A DNA stretch of 64,000 bases from Ananas comosus (lineage: Eukaryota; Streptophyta; Magnoliopsida; Poales; Bromeliaceae). The position numbers were made by a program, and so were the translations under genes. The stretch covers positions 9,638,834-9,702,833 of the forward strand of contig NC_033640.1 of NCBI RefSeq assembly GCF_001540865.1. The letters run 5' to 3'. The notes below the pieces were generated by a model that was not told the origin of the DNA, ran no database searches, and worked only from the letters and a program-made list of their open reading frames with translations. The stretch's first letter is position 1; each line of letters starts with the position of its first letter. Of the stretch, positions 20,470-32,200 are shown one piece after another.

Positions 20470-23265
20470 TTATGTTGATTGGTTTCGATCACCGCTGCAG
20501 CCGAGATGAAACCTCCTTGTTTTCATCCTCCCATTCAATGCAAGTGCGAGAACATCGTATTCTTCTACAAACCACAGTTCTGAAACGGCAGCCTGAAAGA
20601 AACAAAATAAAGTAAATTCAGCAAAATTGACAACCGAATTTAGCAAAGCGATTAGTAATCTGAGTTGCAGAGAATACGCTACCTCGAAACCTCGAATCTT
20701 ATCGTTGACTCGTGCGACCTGCTCATGAAAGAAACCGAGTTGATCGAACGGTTTTTTGGTCTCCTACATTAAGCACGCAAATGCGTCGTTTTCAGTGCAA
20801 ACTAATCCTACTTTCGCTAAAAAGAATTATAAAATATTTCAGTATCTCTTCGCGGCACCGATTTGGACACTTCAAATGACAGTGTTACTAAATGATGGTT
20901 TAAAATTGAACAATCACCGCCGCAGAAAGGGTAACTAAAACCTATGGCGATGAGACATTACCTCCGATGAGAGCTTAGGGCGTCCCAGAAGCCTTGCGAA
21001 GGAAGTGTGAAGCAAAACAGGATCATACTGTAACAGCGGAAAGTTATATGATAAGAATGAAAGATCATAAAGAATACATAAGTGCTATGCTTTTCGTTTT
21101 TTTGTTTTGTTCGCTCTCGTATTTTTGACAACGTGCAGCAAGAAAATCTTATGACTTTTTTACCACAGATACGGAAATCCACCAACTTAAGATGCGTGAT
21201 TTGAACCACTGAGAAACAAAGGATGCAAAACTGAGTAAGCATGTCAAATTAAATATTAACCAGCTTCTTCTTACCAGTTGCTTCTCAGGTGCACGGGGAA
21301 GGGCATTTCTTAACTTTGCACGGATCTCCGCAGGATCAGTACCAGAGATAACCTAATCACAGAAATTTACACATGGATAAACGAAATCAGTGAGATAAAA
21401 TCGTAAAACAAAATAGTTAGCGCAGAAAAAAGAAAATGATATTTGAGTAGAAAAGAGAGAGAAGTTTTAACGATCTAACCTGCCAACAACCGAGAAGCAC
21501 ACCAGTCGATGTCAAAACCACTTGATCCAACACTATCGTTAGAGGGCAAATAGCTTCCGCGACTTGTTTAACCGCATTCACCTCGGCTTCGATCTCAAGA
21601 AACATTACGGAACACATTAGTACAGAGTTTACCGCGGTTTTTATCCAACAAAATAACATAACTACAAGGGTGCAATCTACCTCACTATCAGTAGCCATTA
21701 CAGGAGTTAAATGATGGGAGGCATGGAACATGCTGAAGTGATATATGCTGGTATTCTGAAACCAAATGACTAGAAATAACAAGAGAGTGTAAATCAACCA
21801 TCAACCATGAGAAATAAATTGCCGCAAAAATGCTATAGAATTTACTTTAACGATAGTAAAGGCGAGAGTAATTGGATAAACAGATATAAAGGAGCAAGCC
21901 GAGAAATAACACATCTTACTAAGTTTATTACCTCCATCAAAATAGGGAAGAAAAATTTCCTTCACAACCTCGCTGCAGGAAAGAAGTAAACAGATATAAA
22001 AGAGCAAGCCGAGCATCATGGATAAATCAAACTGGGAAACGAGCGATCGGCACAGCATTAACATACATATGCAAGAACTAACATACACTCAATAAATTCT
22101 TAACTCCGTGAATTCAAAAGTGCAACTCAACAAAAGAGAAAGTCTAATAAAAGCATAACAAGCTAGGTCAAATTGTTAGCCTTCAACTGAGTTTCCTAAC
22201 AGTAAACTCAAATTTGGCATTGCACAGATAGTTGATCCAATACTTGAGTATAGCAGTTAGTATATTGTAGTGTTGAAAAGTAATACATACGAAATAGGCT
22301 TCGCGAATTCGGGGCTCAGGTAAAGCACGTTCGCTCGAACCGGAGGATTCGCAGCCTAATTTCGAAAATGGGAAGGACAAATGAGAACAATTCATCAGAA
22401 TAAACAACTGAGGGGATTGAAAATTCAGCTAAAACAACTACAAGAATCAATAGATCGGATCAACAGACCTTAAGAATAGGCGTGACCACGCCATTTCTCA
22501 ACTCAAAGAGATCGGAGAGCGACAGCGACTGCGACGTCTCCCCGCCCTTCAGGAACGCCGGGCCGTGCTCCTCCAGATCACGGGCCATTTTATCATACAA
22601 CCTCGATCGCTGATCCGAAAAGGCAGTAATCGAGGGTTCTGCAGGGATTTCGACCAAACCAACGCATTGAGATCCAGAAACGCATAAGATTGGGATAAAA
22701 ATTGCGAAGAAAATAAGCTGAAAAGTGGGGAAATCGCAATTTTTGGCTCACGGTGGATCGAAATAAGCTGAAAATGCATAAATTTGAACTAAAAATTGCC
22801 CAAAAAAAGGGAAAAAAATGAAAATTGGGGCAACTGGAAAATTTAACTCATGGCAGATCCAAAAAAGCTGAGAATACATCAAATTGGGCTAAAAATTGCA
22901 AAATAAAAGCATAAAATTTGGGTAATCGCAATTGTTAGCTCGACAGATCGCCAAAAAAAAAAAGCTGAGAATACACAGAATTGAGGGAAAAATAATTAAA
23001 AAAGGGCTGAAAATTTGAGGGATCGTAATTTTCAGCACACGACGGGTCAGAAAAAGCTGAAAATGCATCAAATTGAGCTAAAAATGGCGGAAAAAAAGCA
23101 GAAAATAGAGGGAAAACCGGGCAAATTACCGGAATGGGGGGAGGGGAAGGGATCGGAGGCGTTGTCCATGGCGGATCGGAGGGCGAGGAAGAAGAGGATC
23201 GCGGAGGAGATCCAGATGAGAGCGGGGGCTCGCGCTCGGGCGAAGTAGGTTTTAGGCCTCGCCAT
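20470..23265 (-). CDS. membrane-anchored protein with 2H phosphoesterase-like motifs
   Basis: Unnamed conserved plant-type protein, 320 aa from ten exons on the minus strand: 23130-23265, 22469-22638, 22291-22355, 21932-21972, 21681-21769, 21480-21593, 21275-21352, 20962-21027, 20683-20763 and 20470-20592. All junctions are GT-AG and all phases close. The N-terminus is basic (MARPKTYFARAR) followed by one hydrophobic segment (PALIWISSAILFFLALRSAM), suggesting a type II membrane anchor. The soluble part carries FHASHHL with His153-x-Ser155 and LLHTSFARLLG with His238-x-Ser240, 85 residues apart. Between them lie LTIVLDQVVLTSTGVLLGCWQ and the acidic-basic segment AEIRAKLRNALP. Two HxT/S motifs about 80 residues apart, each near a hydrophobic strand, define the 2H phosphoesterase/LigT fold (RNA ligase and cyclic nucleotide phosphodiesterase family). 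Assigning that activity is inference; substrate and compartment are unknown. It shares no obvious operation with its neighbours, and converges with the AP2 gene. Confidence 0.8.
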
Positions 23266-24050
23266 TGTTGGACACCTCTCTCGCTCTCTCTATCTCTGTC
23301 TCCACCCGGAGCCACGGAGATGGGGCTATTCTGTGGACCGGGTCTACCACGTGGTAGACGCCCCCGGACCGGGTACAGTGTAATACAATGGCGACATTGC
23401 ATGAGGTTGGGTTGCGGATCGAATTAGAAGGTGTTAGAAACCCGACCCTGCTTAAGGAAATTACTCCCTGCACCATGTGTATAAGTGTACCTTATACACC
23501 CCAGTTCTAAAATTTACAATTTAGGCCTCAAAATCCGAAAATAAGTTGTTAAGATCCATTTATACATTTTACCTATTGTTTTCAAAAGCAACACTAAATC
23601 GAACATAAGTTGTTAAAATTTTTGTAAAATTTCATAATTATTTCAGTGTTATTTACTAGAACATGTTTAAAATTATTAAATTTGATGAAATTATTGATAA
23701 ATTTAGTAAAAACCTCCGATCCCTTTTGCCAAAATTACGAAATTTTAATTAAAAAGATCACAGGATGAAAGAGTGTGAATTGAAAAAGTTAAAGGGCCTA
23801 TTTCAAAAAAAACAAAAAAAAAGGTATAGAATCTATAGATGAGGTATCTCCATCCATACATTTTACTTCGGTGCACGAGGCGCAGGAGTACACCAGGTTC
23901 ATGGAGTATTCCTCATAGTGTAGCGCATCTAACTCATCACGCCATTACACGGTCGGTCTCCTCCGCTTCTCAGCCTCTTCTCTCTCTCCCCCTGAAGCGA
24001 CGAAGACGAAGCGAATTATAGAGGAAACAGCGTCGTCGAAACCCTAACCC
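23266..24050. promoter_or_regulatory. divergent promoter region between the 2H-like and V-ATPase D genes
   Basis: The two genes start back to back. Next to the 2H-like gene is a GC-rich block with CT repeats (about 23272-23310). The centre, 23500-23830, is AT-rich. Next to the V-ATPase gene are pyrimidine-rich words and a (CTT)n tract at about 24081-24105. No single TATA box stands out. Confidence 0.4.
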
Positions 24051-24138
24051 CACATCGACGAAACCCTAATCTCGCTCCGCTTCTTCTTCTTCTTCTTCTT
24101 CTTCGTCGATCCCCGATCCATCGTGATCGATCAAGCAG

Positions 24139-24227
24139 GTAAAATCATCTACCATTTCCGTCGATTCCGCGGCGATCGATCTCCAATCGAAGAACCCTAA
24201 CCGTTTGGTCTCATCTCCGGATCGCAG
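24139..24227 (+). other. probable 5' UTR intron of the V-ATPase D gene
   Basis: The donor CAAGCAG|GTAAAA at 24139 and acceptor GGATCGCAG at 24227 bound 89 bp that lies wholly upstream of the coding region. Leader introns are common in plant housekeeping genes. Inferred from splice signals only. Confidence 0.5.
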
Positions 24228-24311
24228 GAACGAACGATCGCGTGGTGATCTGCTTCATCCTCAACAAGTAGAGAGGAAGAGAGGAAGGAGGAGCGGGGCG
24301 GGGAGAGGGAG

Positions 24312-24344
24312 ATGTCGGGGCAGAACCAGAGGTTCCGACGGTGA
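24312..24344 (+). other. remnant of the normal V-ATPase D start, now a 10-codon upstream frame
   Basis: ATG TCG GGG CAG AAC CAG AGG encodes MSGQNQR, exactly how plant V-ATPase D proteins begin. The frame then shifts and stops at TGA (24342-24344). The codons that should follow, for VPTVT then MLGV, are present in another frame at once, so about 10 nt are missing. The stop lies 2 nt before the downstream ATG at 24347. Confidence 0.8.
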
Positions 24345-24346
24345 CG

Positions 24347-25033
24347 ATGCTGGGGGTGATGAAGGCGCGGCTGGTGGGGGCGACGCGGGGCCACGCGCTG
24401 CTGAAGAAGAAGAGCGACGCGCTCACCGTGCAGTTCCGGCAGATCCTGCGCAAGATCGTCACGGCGAAGGAGTCCATGGGCGAGGCCATGCGCGCCTCCG
24501 CCTTCTCCCTCGCCGAGGCCAAGTACGTCGCCGGCGACGGCGTCCGGCACGTCGTCCTCGAGTCCGTCCGCTCCGCCTCCCTCCGCGTCCGCTCCCGCCA
24601 GGACAACGTCGCCGGCGTCAAGCTCCCCCGCTTCGGGCAGCAGATCCAGGCCTGCCGCGCCGCCCACGTCCGCGCCATCGAGGTGCTCGTCGAGCTCGCC
24701 TCCCTCCAGACCTCGTTCCTCACCCTCGACGAGGCCATCAAGACCACCAACCGCCGCGTCAACGCCCTCGAGAACGTCGTCAAGCCGCGCATCGAGAACA
24801 CCATCGCCTACATCAAGGGCGAGCTCGACGAGCTCGAGCGCGAGGACTTCTTCCGCCTCAAGAAGATCCAGGGCTACAAGAAGCGCGAGCTCGAGCGCCA
24901 GCGGCAGGCCGCCCTCCTCTTCGCCGAGGAGCAGTTCGCCGAGCGCATCGCCCTCAAGAAGGGCATCTCCGTCGGCTCCGCCCACGGCCTCCTCGCCGCC
25001 GCCTCCGACAGGGACGACGACATCATCTTCTGA
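24347..25033 (+). CDS. V-type proton ATPase subunit D (altered N-terminus)
   Basis: Subunit D is the central rotor stalk of the V1 sector, coupling ATP hydrolysis to proton pumping at the tonoplast and other endomembranes. The single open frame reads MLGVMKARLVGATRGHALLKKKSDALTVQFRQIL and onward to the C-terminal DDDIIF, with the hallmark TNRRVNALENVVKPRIENT and LDELEREDFFRLKKIQGYK segments. It is very GC-rich at third positions, unlike its AT-rich surroundings. There are two departures from the family. The first roughly 15 residues (MSGQNQR...VPTVT) are out of frame upstream. After KLPRF the sequence jumps straight to GQQIQACRAAHV, lacking about 18-20 residues (the acidic loop and TGLARG) that plant homologues carry here. 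The frame from 24347 would give 228 aa against about 260. The gene may be a real divergent copy or may carry assembly errors in GC-rich DNA. Confidence 0.88.
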   Translation: MLGVMKARLVGATRGHALLKKKSDALTVQFRQILRKIVTAKESMGEAMRASAFSLAEAKYVAGDGVRHVVLESVRSASLRVRSRQDNVAGVKLPRFGQQIQACRAAHVRAIEVLVELASLQTSFLTLDEAIKTTNRRVNALENVVKPRIENTIAYIKGELDELEREDFFRLKKIQGYKKRELERQRQAALLFAEEQFAERIALKKGISVGSAHGLLAAASDRDDDIIF

Positions 25034-25069
25034 TGCTCTCATTCGTCATCTTCGTCGTCGCGGTGAACT

Positions 25070-25100
<31 letters not shown>

Positions 25101-28100
25101 TTTTCAGTCTCAAATCATCAATCAATAAATAATACTGTTGCTCTTGAGAAAGAAAACCTGCCTATTATTGCTTTTTTAATCTAATAGTTGCTTGCTTACC
25201 TTAGGTGGTGTACAATGAGGATAATAAGCCTAAGATTAGAGATGTTTTTTTATTTTTAATTTTTGATTGTGGTGGTGTCTAGTGCTTGTTGTTTCGGTTT
25301 GCGAGATTCATTTGCTCGCTTGTTTGTGTGATATGTATCCAAAACTGCAGATGCATTGTATGGCTGGTGGAGGAAAGTACGATCTTATTGTTCCTCCCTG
25401 TGATTTTGATATGAATCTTTTCTCTCTGCTTCCGCAGTGAGTTGTTTGTTTATAATTTAAACCAACTCTCAATTAACAACTGTATCCTTATAGGCGTGAA
25501 CTGCAATGCATTCTCTTTTGGCGATTATGAACTAGCATCTAAAACCACACTAATTGTTCACTCGTCTGCAATTATGGAATGCGGTTTATTTGCGGCGTTT
25601 TTGTCTTTGTGTCATTCCTGTAGAGTTTGTTTCATTTGTGGAACATCTCTTTTGTCTTTGTGTCATTCCTGTAGAGTTTGTTTCATTTGTGGAACATCTC
25701 TTTAGGTAGCTAGACGCATTGGATATCTATTCACATTCAAAAGTACCCTATCATCTTTCTCTTCTCCGCACTTGCAACAATTCTCAAAGCAAACTGGATT
25801 ATTTTATGAAAAGTGTGTAAGGAACCTACCTGAACTATAGAGCGTTTGGAAGTCAGTATCTGAACTTCTCAAATTTTGATTTTGCTACATAATAATTTTA
25901 GTGTCTTACATTCAAAACCTAATGGTGTTTTCAACTTTCTTGACGAAATAAACTAAACTTTGTAGGATACTCTGTTAGTTTTTTGACCAAAACTAGTTAT
26001 GATCTGGGCCTTCTGTTCCTGGATTTTGTTGAAATCATTAAGTAATGAAAGCTGAGGTAGTAAAATTCAAAAGTTTTTTATTTTTGACCAGAGGATACAT
26101 ATCTTTTCCTAACGTAATAAGGATTTTTCTGTCCTCATCTGTCATCAAGTTCCTTTGTTGGAAGTTATTATTGAACCTAGAAGCCGCTTGCCTATATCGC
26201 AAGTGACTCGTATTTATATTCAGTATCTTCTCTTTCATTAACATGCATGCTCCTTGATTTATACTCTTCTTTTGGTTTCTAGGTTCTCTTGTTCGTAGTT
26301 GTTGTTGCTTCTCTTCTTGTTCGACTTGTTGTACCTTCTTTCCCAAGTATCTTCTGTTTTGTCTGTTTGTTTTTCCTTTAATCTGTTGTATTCTGTATAT
26401 GCGTTTTTTGTCATAAAAAATCCCATCACAGTGAGGCCAAACAATCCTATGACTTGAGAATCCTCCTAGGAAAGCAAAGAACCTTCTTAATCATATCATT
26501 TCACTTCTATAACTTAGCCCCGACTTTCTGTGCTTTCTAATATGAACTCGGCCTTTATTCTTTCTCAAAATCACATTCTCATCCATCTGTTTGCCTGTTT
26601 AATATCTTCCTGGCTGTTCTTCTATGTTGCTGCTGAATAGTATCTGAATTTGTAGTTCCATGGTAGATTGGTGTCCCCTTCAAGCATATTTTTTAACTTC
26701 TCCTTTTTTTTTTTTTTCTTTTTTTCTTTTTTTGGGTGACTACTGCATCTTTTACTTTTATAAATGGATGATGTTCTTCTATCCCTTATTAGTACATTAT
26801 TATTTTATACTCTGCCAAGTTTGCTACTTTTCTTTCTTTTGTTCCAAATGTTCAATGACAGTGAACTAGGTCTCAAACTTTTTCAAACTATTGCCATGCC
26901 AATAGTTGCCGCTTTGATGCCATTTTCCTGTTTCCCATAAATCATACATTGCCATCTTTCGATCTTGTACTTTGGCACACGCTTATCTAATTGTCGTGGG
27001 ATAATTGCTTAAGCTCATGTTGGATAATATATTCACAATTGTCAATTCATGCCTACATTTTGATGGATCTTGATTCCTAAAACCTTGGAAGAAAGGACCT
27101 AATTTTGTTGGAGTTTCAAGGTCTCATTCTCACTAGCAGTGTTTCAATATGGTAGCGCACGTGTCCATCCAAGCTCTCAATTTTTCTTCTCTGCATTTGT
27201 TCACTTACATTTGATTCATCTGAATTGTGAACATAAGTTGTGCTTGTGGATGACAGTTACTGTAGCATTACACTCATTTGTCTTCCCTCTGAATGTTGGG
27301 TGGTTTGGCAACATCCCTACCTTACCTTTATAGCCTCACTTTCTCCTCTTTTTTTGTTTTCAAATTTTTCTTTGGAAAATTAGGAGAAAATAATAGACAA
27401 CCTTGCCCAATGATTCTCACTGCCATGCCATCAGATGATATCATATATTTTAGGAAGGGAGAAAGAGAAGCCTCCTAAAATTTTTTGCTGCTCCTTTTCA
27501 TTCCCATGTAAAATCACTTGCATACACTTGTTTATTGAGTTTTCCCCTTCATAAATGATTTGAAATGAATAGCAACTGATTCTAACCCTTCCCTTGTTTC
27601 TGAGAATGGGTGAAGGAGAAACAAACAGTTGGAAAACCAAATTACAATTAGAAAAATAGAAAGTGTGAAATGAAGCCTTTAATGAGAGGGTTAATTTGTA
27701 GGATAATGATGTTTGGTTTAAAAACTGTTGGCTCTAAATCCATGCAGGAATGTCTTTTATTTTTATGGAAATTTGAAAGATGAATAAAATTTCTCTCGAA
27801 ATCCATGGAGGATAATTTCGATTCCTCGAATTCTGTTGGGACTTGCTCTAATTTAATTTACGCCTGCATTTTTTTCTTTTATGTTGTTTCTAAATTGTTT
27901 CTGGAGCACTCTGGCATTGAGGATCGCCCAACTTATTTGGAGATCCCTGAAACCATCGCTTTATCGAATCTGTGTCATCTTTACCATGTGTTATCATGAA
28001 CAAAAACTTACATTGTGTTATCATCGAATCTGTGTTGTCTAAATACGATGTGTTATTGCAAACAAAAACAAACAAAATGTTTGTTCATCTTGATTTCTGG

Positions 28101-28502
28101 TTGCGCCCAACTCACTCTACCCACAACCCTAAACAACGCATAAGTTTGCGTAAAAATTAAATACGTAAATGGGCAGGTTTTAGTGAACTAAAATATAAGA
28201 ACGATGTTGACCTTACTCTGAGAACTGCAAAGAGAGTTAACTTCCACTCTCGGGCACGGGTATGTGTTATTTTACACAAAGATGATTTATTTTTTTTAAT
28301 ATCTTTTTATGTAAGTGGATTGATTGCTGCGTATGATCTTCTCAACTCTTCTCGTTCCAATACTTACCATTGTAGATTAGTATAGTTTACAATATTAGCC
28401 CGTTCGAACGTGTAAAAAGGAAGAGAGCGGCGAAAACCAAAAAAGTTTGTACACAAATGTGTAAATGCGAGTTAACTCCGGCAACAACCCAGTCCATCTG
28501 AG
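25034..28502. other. intergenic: V-ATPase D 3' region and unannotated spacer
   Basis: A (CT)n tract at about 25073-25100 lies just after the stop codon. A 51-bp tandem repeat sits at 25601-25704. The rest, to 28502, is T-rich single-copy-looking sequence without a convincing exon; the open frames are short, low-complexity and lack supporting splice patterns. It may include a long 3' UTR or an unrecognised non-coding transcript. Confidence 0.4.
25601..25704. repeat. 51-bp tandem duplication
   Basis: TTGTCTTTGTGTCATTCCTG and the 31 bases that follow it occur twice in direct succession with no differences I can see. The period is 51 (GTCTTTG at 25603 and again at 25654). Because 51 is divisible by three the open frame there continues, but it is not evidently a gene. 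Confidence 0.85.
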
Positions 28503-28712
28503 GCTTGTTTGCATGCAGTGAAAAGTACGGTAAAAAAATATTTTATTTATTTTCGTATGTAATATTAAATTTTGCATATTACGATGAGCCGGTTACTATA
28601 TATTTTCTGCGATCCTACCGAAAAACACAGAAATATATTTCTACATATTTTTATCCTAACTTTATTTTATCGAATAACATCATATAGACCTCAATATCAA
28701 TCTAAGCTTTAG
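28503..28712 (+). mobile_element. Tourist-like MITE, family B copy 2
   Basis: It starts near GGCTTGTTTGCATGCAG and ends near CAATCTAAGC followed by TTTA. The interior words TTCGTATGTAATATTA and TCTGCGATCCTACCGAAAAA match the copy in the epimerase intron (13178-13413). Non-coding. Confidence 0.65.
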
Positions 28713-29280
28713 AAAATTGAAAGATCAAAAAAGAGCCGAGGACAGCAGCACCAAAGCAATGCCCGAAGTAGCCATTGATTTCCATGTGGTTTGATAGATA
28801 GATAGAAATTAAACAATCAGATCAAAAAGCAAAGATGGAAGAAGACAAACACCCAAAAAAAGAACCAAGTTCAACGAAACTGCTATTATGTTTTCTATAG
28901 TTTGAGCGAGTTCTCCAAATAAATGATCATGAGTCAAACATAACTGAATTATAAGAACCGATACTCTGGTAATAAATTTATGACTCTTTTTACGTTTTTC
29001 ATATAAGAGAGACATATAATAGCTTTTCTTTATGAATAATAAAGAAAAATAATTAATAAGCTTCAGGAAAGATCTTTATAATTAATAAGCTTCAGGAAAG
29101 AGGGGAAAAGAGCTTCAAAGAGAAGGCTGGGGAGGTGAAACATCCATGAAGCTTGAAGCAAAGGGTGGGCGGAGGGGATCCCATGATTCCGAAACTTCAT
29201 ATTAACAAATTTGGGTAGAATGTTCCGCGGACGAAGATGCAAGAGCCGATTCCAAAGAGGTTTGAGTTTCGGAGGAGAGC
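28713..29280. other. 3' flank of the NRP gene
   Basis: Probable 3' UTR and downstream sequence of the minus-strand histone chaperone gene. A 29-bp unit beginning AATTAATAAGCTTCAGGAAA is repeated in tandem at about 29051-29102. No other gene is visible. Confidence 0.5.
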
Positions 29281-32200
29281 TTAGTTCTCTTCCTCATCGT
29301 TGTCTTCTTCTTCGTCGTCGTCTTGCTCTCCGTCCTCGCCTTCAGATCCCTAGAAAGTGAAAAAGAAGAACAAGGAAGAGAGAGGAATGATGGTCGCAAC
29401 GACATTAGTGATGTGCGTCGAGAACTGTAGCTAATATGAGAGGCAATATCTTATAAAGCACCTAATCTGATTTAGGGAAAAGAAAAAGGGAAACAAGAAT
29501 GAAAAGGCTCAAATATTCACTCTGTAATCAAATGGAGCTTTCTTGGTGCCACAGAAGGAATTCCAGTAATGTCAAAAGAATAGAATAATGGAATACTCGA
29601 CAACAAGAAACAAAGACAACTCCTAAGGAAGCTACGATTCTTTCGAGGGACAACTTTTCTGAGACTAAAGCGATACAAACATTAACTAACTGTGTTTACT
29701 ATCCAAACAAAGGAGTTAGTTACCTCTTCATTATCCTCATCTCCATCAAAATCCTCATCGGCCTCCTGAAATATCGGACAAATGTGTACAAAAGTGTTTG
29801 GAAAAGATAAGCCCTCCTGGAGATAATGAAAATGAGCAAACATAGAAAATTAACAAACTCACATTGTTGAAATACTTCAGAGGATTAGGCCACAAATCTT
29901 CCCTGATAATCTCAGCCACCTGCATATGTATGTCTCAGAACAGGTCAAAATCAAAAGGAAAACAATGATGAAGAGGTTTACGAGTTGCTAAAATCCAAAA
30001 TTTGCCAACAAACATATATAGGGGAAAGGACAAAAATTTTGAAAAGCAAGTAGCGTCAAACAATAGGCAGAATCCAGTTTGCAATATGGTTTCCATTTGT
30101 TTCAGCCGATAGTGAATTGAGTGGTGTAATAAAAACCAAGCAGCCATCTCTTTATGCTAGAAAACTTGAATTGCTTACCTCATCTGAGACTCCGTCAGCG
30201 AGATTCTTCTGGTGATTTTCGCTAAACCAGCTAAAGAAACTGTATCAAAGAAACGGAAACAGTTGACACAACCAATCACTCAATTGATTCACATTCAATT
30301 GATAGTAATAACTTGACAATTAACATAGTATTTTTCTTATAACCGACATTACCGGACCCCGGGTTAAAGTAAGCACTGCAATACTTAAGAAACATTTGAG
30401 AGGTTCAATTGACAAGAGAAAATCACAAAAGATACAGTCAAAACACAATTCCTACATGTAGCATATGAATAGAAATGACAAATATCTATGCTCAGGAAAT
30501 GCTTACAGCGGATACTAAAAGCACTATTGTTATAGGGTTCACCAATCAAGTGATTTCTTCACTTACATAACTCTTACCCTACATTGCCATGTTTATATTG
30601 TCATGGCATCCAAGATAACTCAGATATCATGTGACAATATATATTCAAAAGTCTCTATACGGAACACAAGTTGAGGTCTCATGGGGTTTATCGTTGGAGG
30701 TTTCTGGTTGGACATCGAATAATGTAGAATTCCCATTAAGGATTGCATTTGAAATTATAGTTGGAATATACGAAAACCAAACAACAAACACAAAAGCTAT
30801 TACATCAAGGAAGCATCAGAAGGCACAAAAATTAACCTCTCCTCAGTGAAGGGGCGCTTGCTCCCTTTCTTCTCATGGGCATTTCCATTGGCAATATTCT
30901 TCATTTATGATGAAAAACAAACGTTAAACTTGATAACAGATGCAAAAACTCAAATTAAAATAAAAAATATAACTTGTAATATAGCCCTTACCATGCCCGC
31001 CTTCCACTTAATTTTTGTACCATTTATATTAGTCGTTCCTTCCTCAGTGAATGAGTATGTCTTTACAAGCTTGGTGTCTTCAAAGTATGGGTTAGGGGAG
31101 AAGTTCTACAAATAATAAACTCCATCTAATTAGAAGAGAAGTCAAATTACAAAAAATATGCTTACTCACTTGAGATTAAAAAAAAAAAAAAAAAAAAAAG
31201 AAGGTTTCAGAGCATTAATGCAATTACTCACAAATATAATGGAGTAGCCAGACTTGACATCTTTACAGTCTTCGACATCTAATGAAGCTAAGTACTTGAA
31301 AACCTACATTGAAAGAAATTGCGGAAATGAGAATCGTGAAATGTCAATAATTTGTACAGTATATACCCTGTTTGAATTATCAAATAGAACCATATTTAGT
31401 TTAAAATAGAAAACTGCAAGTAGTTTATTGCTAATGACTTGTGCAAGCAATCGTTCTTGATTGGGTTAAGAGTTTCATTATGATTAAGCTTCACATATAC
31501 CTTTTGATCTTCCTCATTTAGTAGATCAGCAAGGAGAGGATGACTGAGAAACTGCACCATATAGAAACATACAATACATTAAATAAATATAGATGATTGA
31601 TAGAATGATGAACATGTTTAAGAATGAAACTAACAACTTTTATTTTACTAAAATAACTCAAAGAAAGTATTAATAGAATACAAACCGCAGTTAACCAGAA
31701 GTCTGGAATGGATTTGATTATTTCATTCCGCTTAAGGTAGACAGGTCTACGTATCTCATTATATTTCTGTTCCACCTCCAAAACCTTATCGCTTGCCTCC
31801 TCATTAACCTATGAATGATAAATAAAATCAGTAAAATATGGAAGACAGAAAAAAAAAAAAGTAGCTAAAGGATATAGACATATAGTCATAAGCTACCAAT
31901 ATGTAATCAAACTAAGATACTATTATATACATGTTATATCTCTTCAACAGAAAACAGATATACAATAGCGATCATTTTAGTGTAAGCATGTAATAAATCA
32001 AAAAAATATATTAGACTTTATGCTCGCAATAAAACTGAGTAAGAGGTGGAGGGAAGTAGGTACAACTGAATTCGTAGCATTTTCTTTGATAACTAATCTT
32101 ATGAAACATAGAGCTGAACGGAGAAATGGAATGAATACATATAGGTCTTACGAAAGAGTGAGGACTAAATGCTCAGTTGTAGTTATTACCGTCATTGTGA

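Noticed and set aside
24347..25033. V-ATPase D as a processed retrocopy
   Set aside because: It has a plausible leader intron and its own promoter-like upstream region, and no poly-A tail or target duplication is visible. The idea is not excluded, since I cannot compare with another copy.
24197..25042. 281-aa open frame on the minus strand opposite V-ATPase D
   Set aside because: It is the GC-rich mirror of a real gene. Its Leu, Glu, Gly and Val bias is what the complement of GC-ending codons gives, and it has no recognisable domain.
24205..25128. 307-aa plus-strand frame overlapping V-ATPase D
   Set aside because: It is an Arg- and Pro-rich shifted reading of the same GC-rich exon, with no family features.
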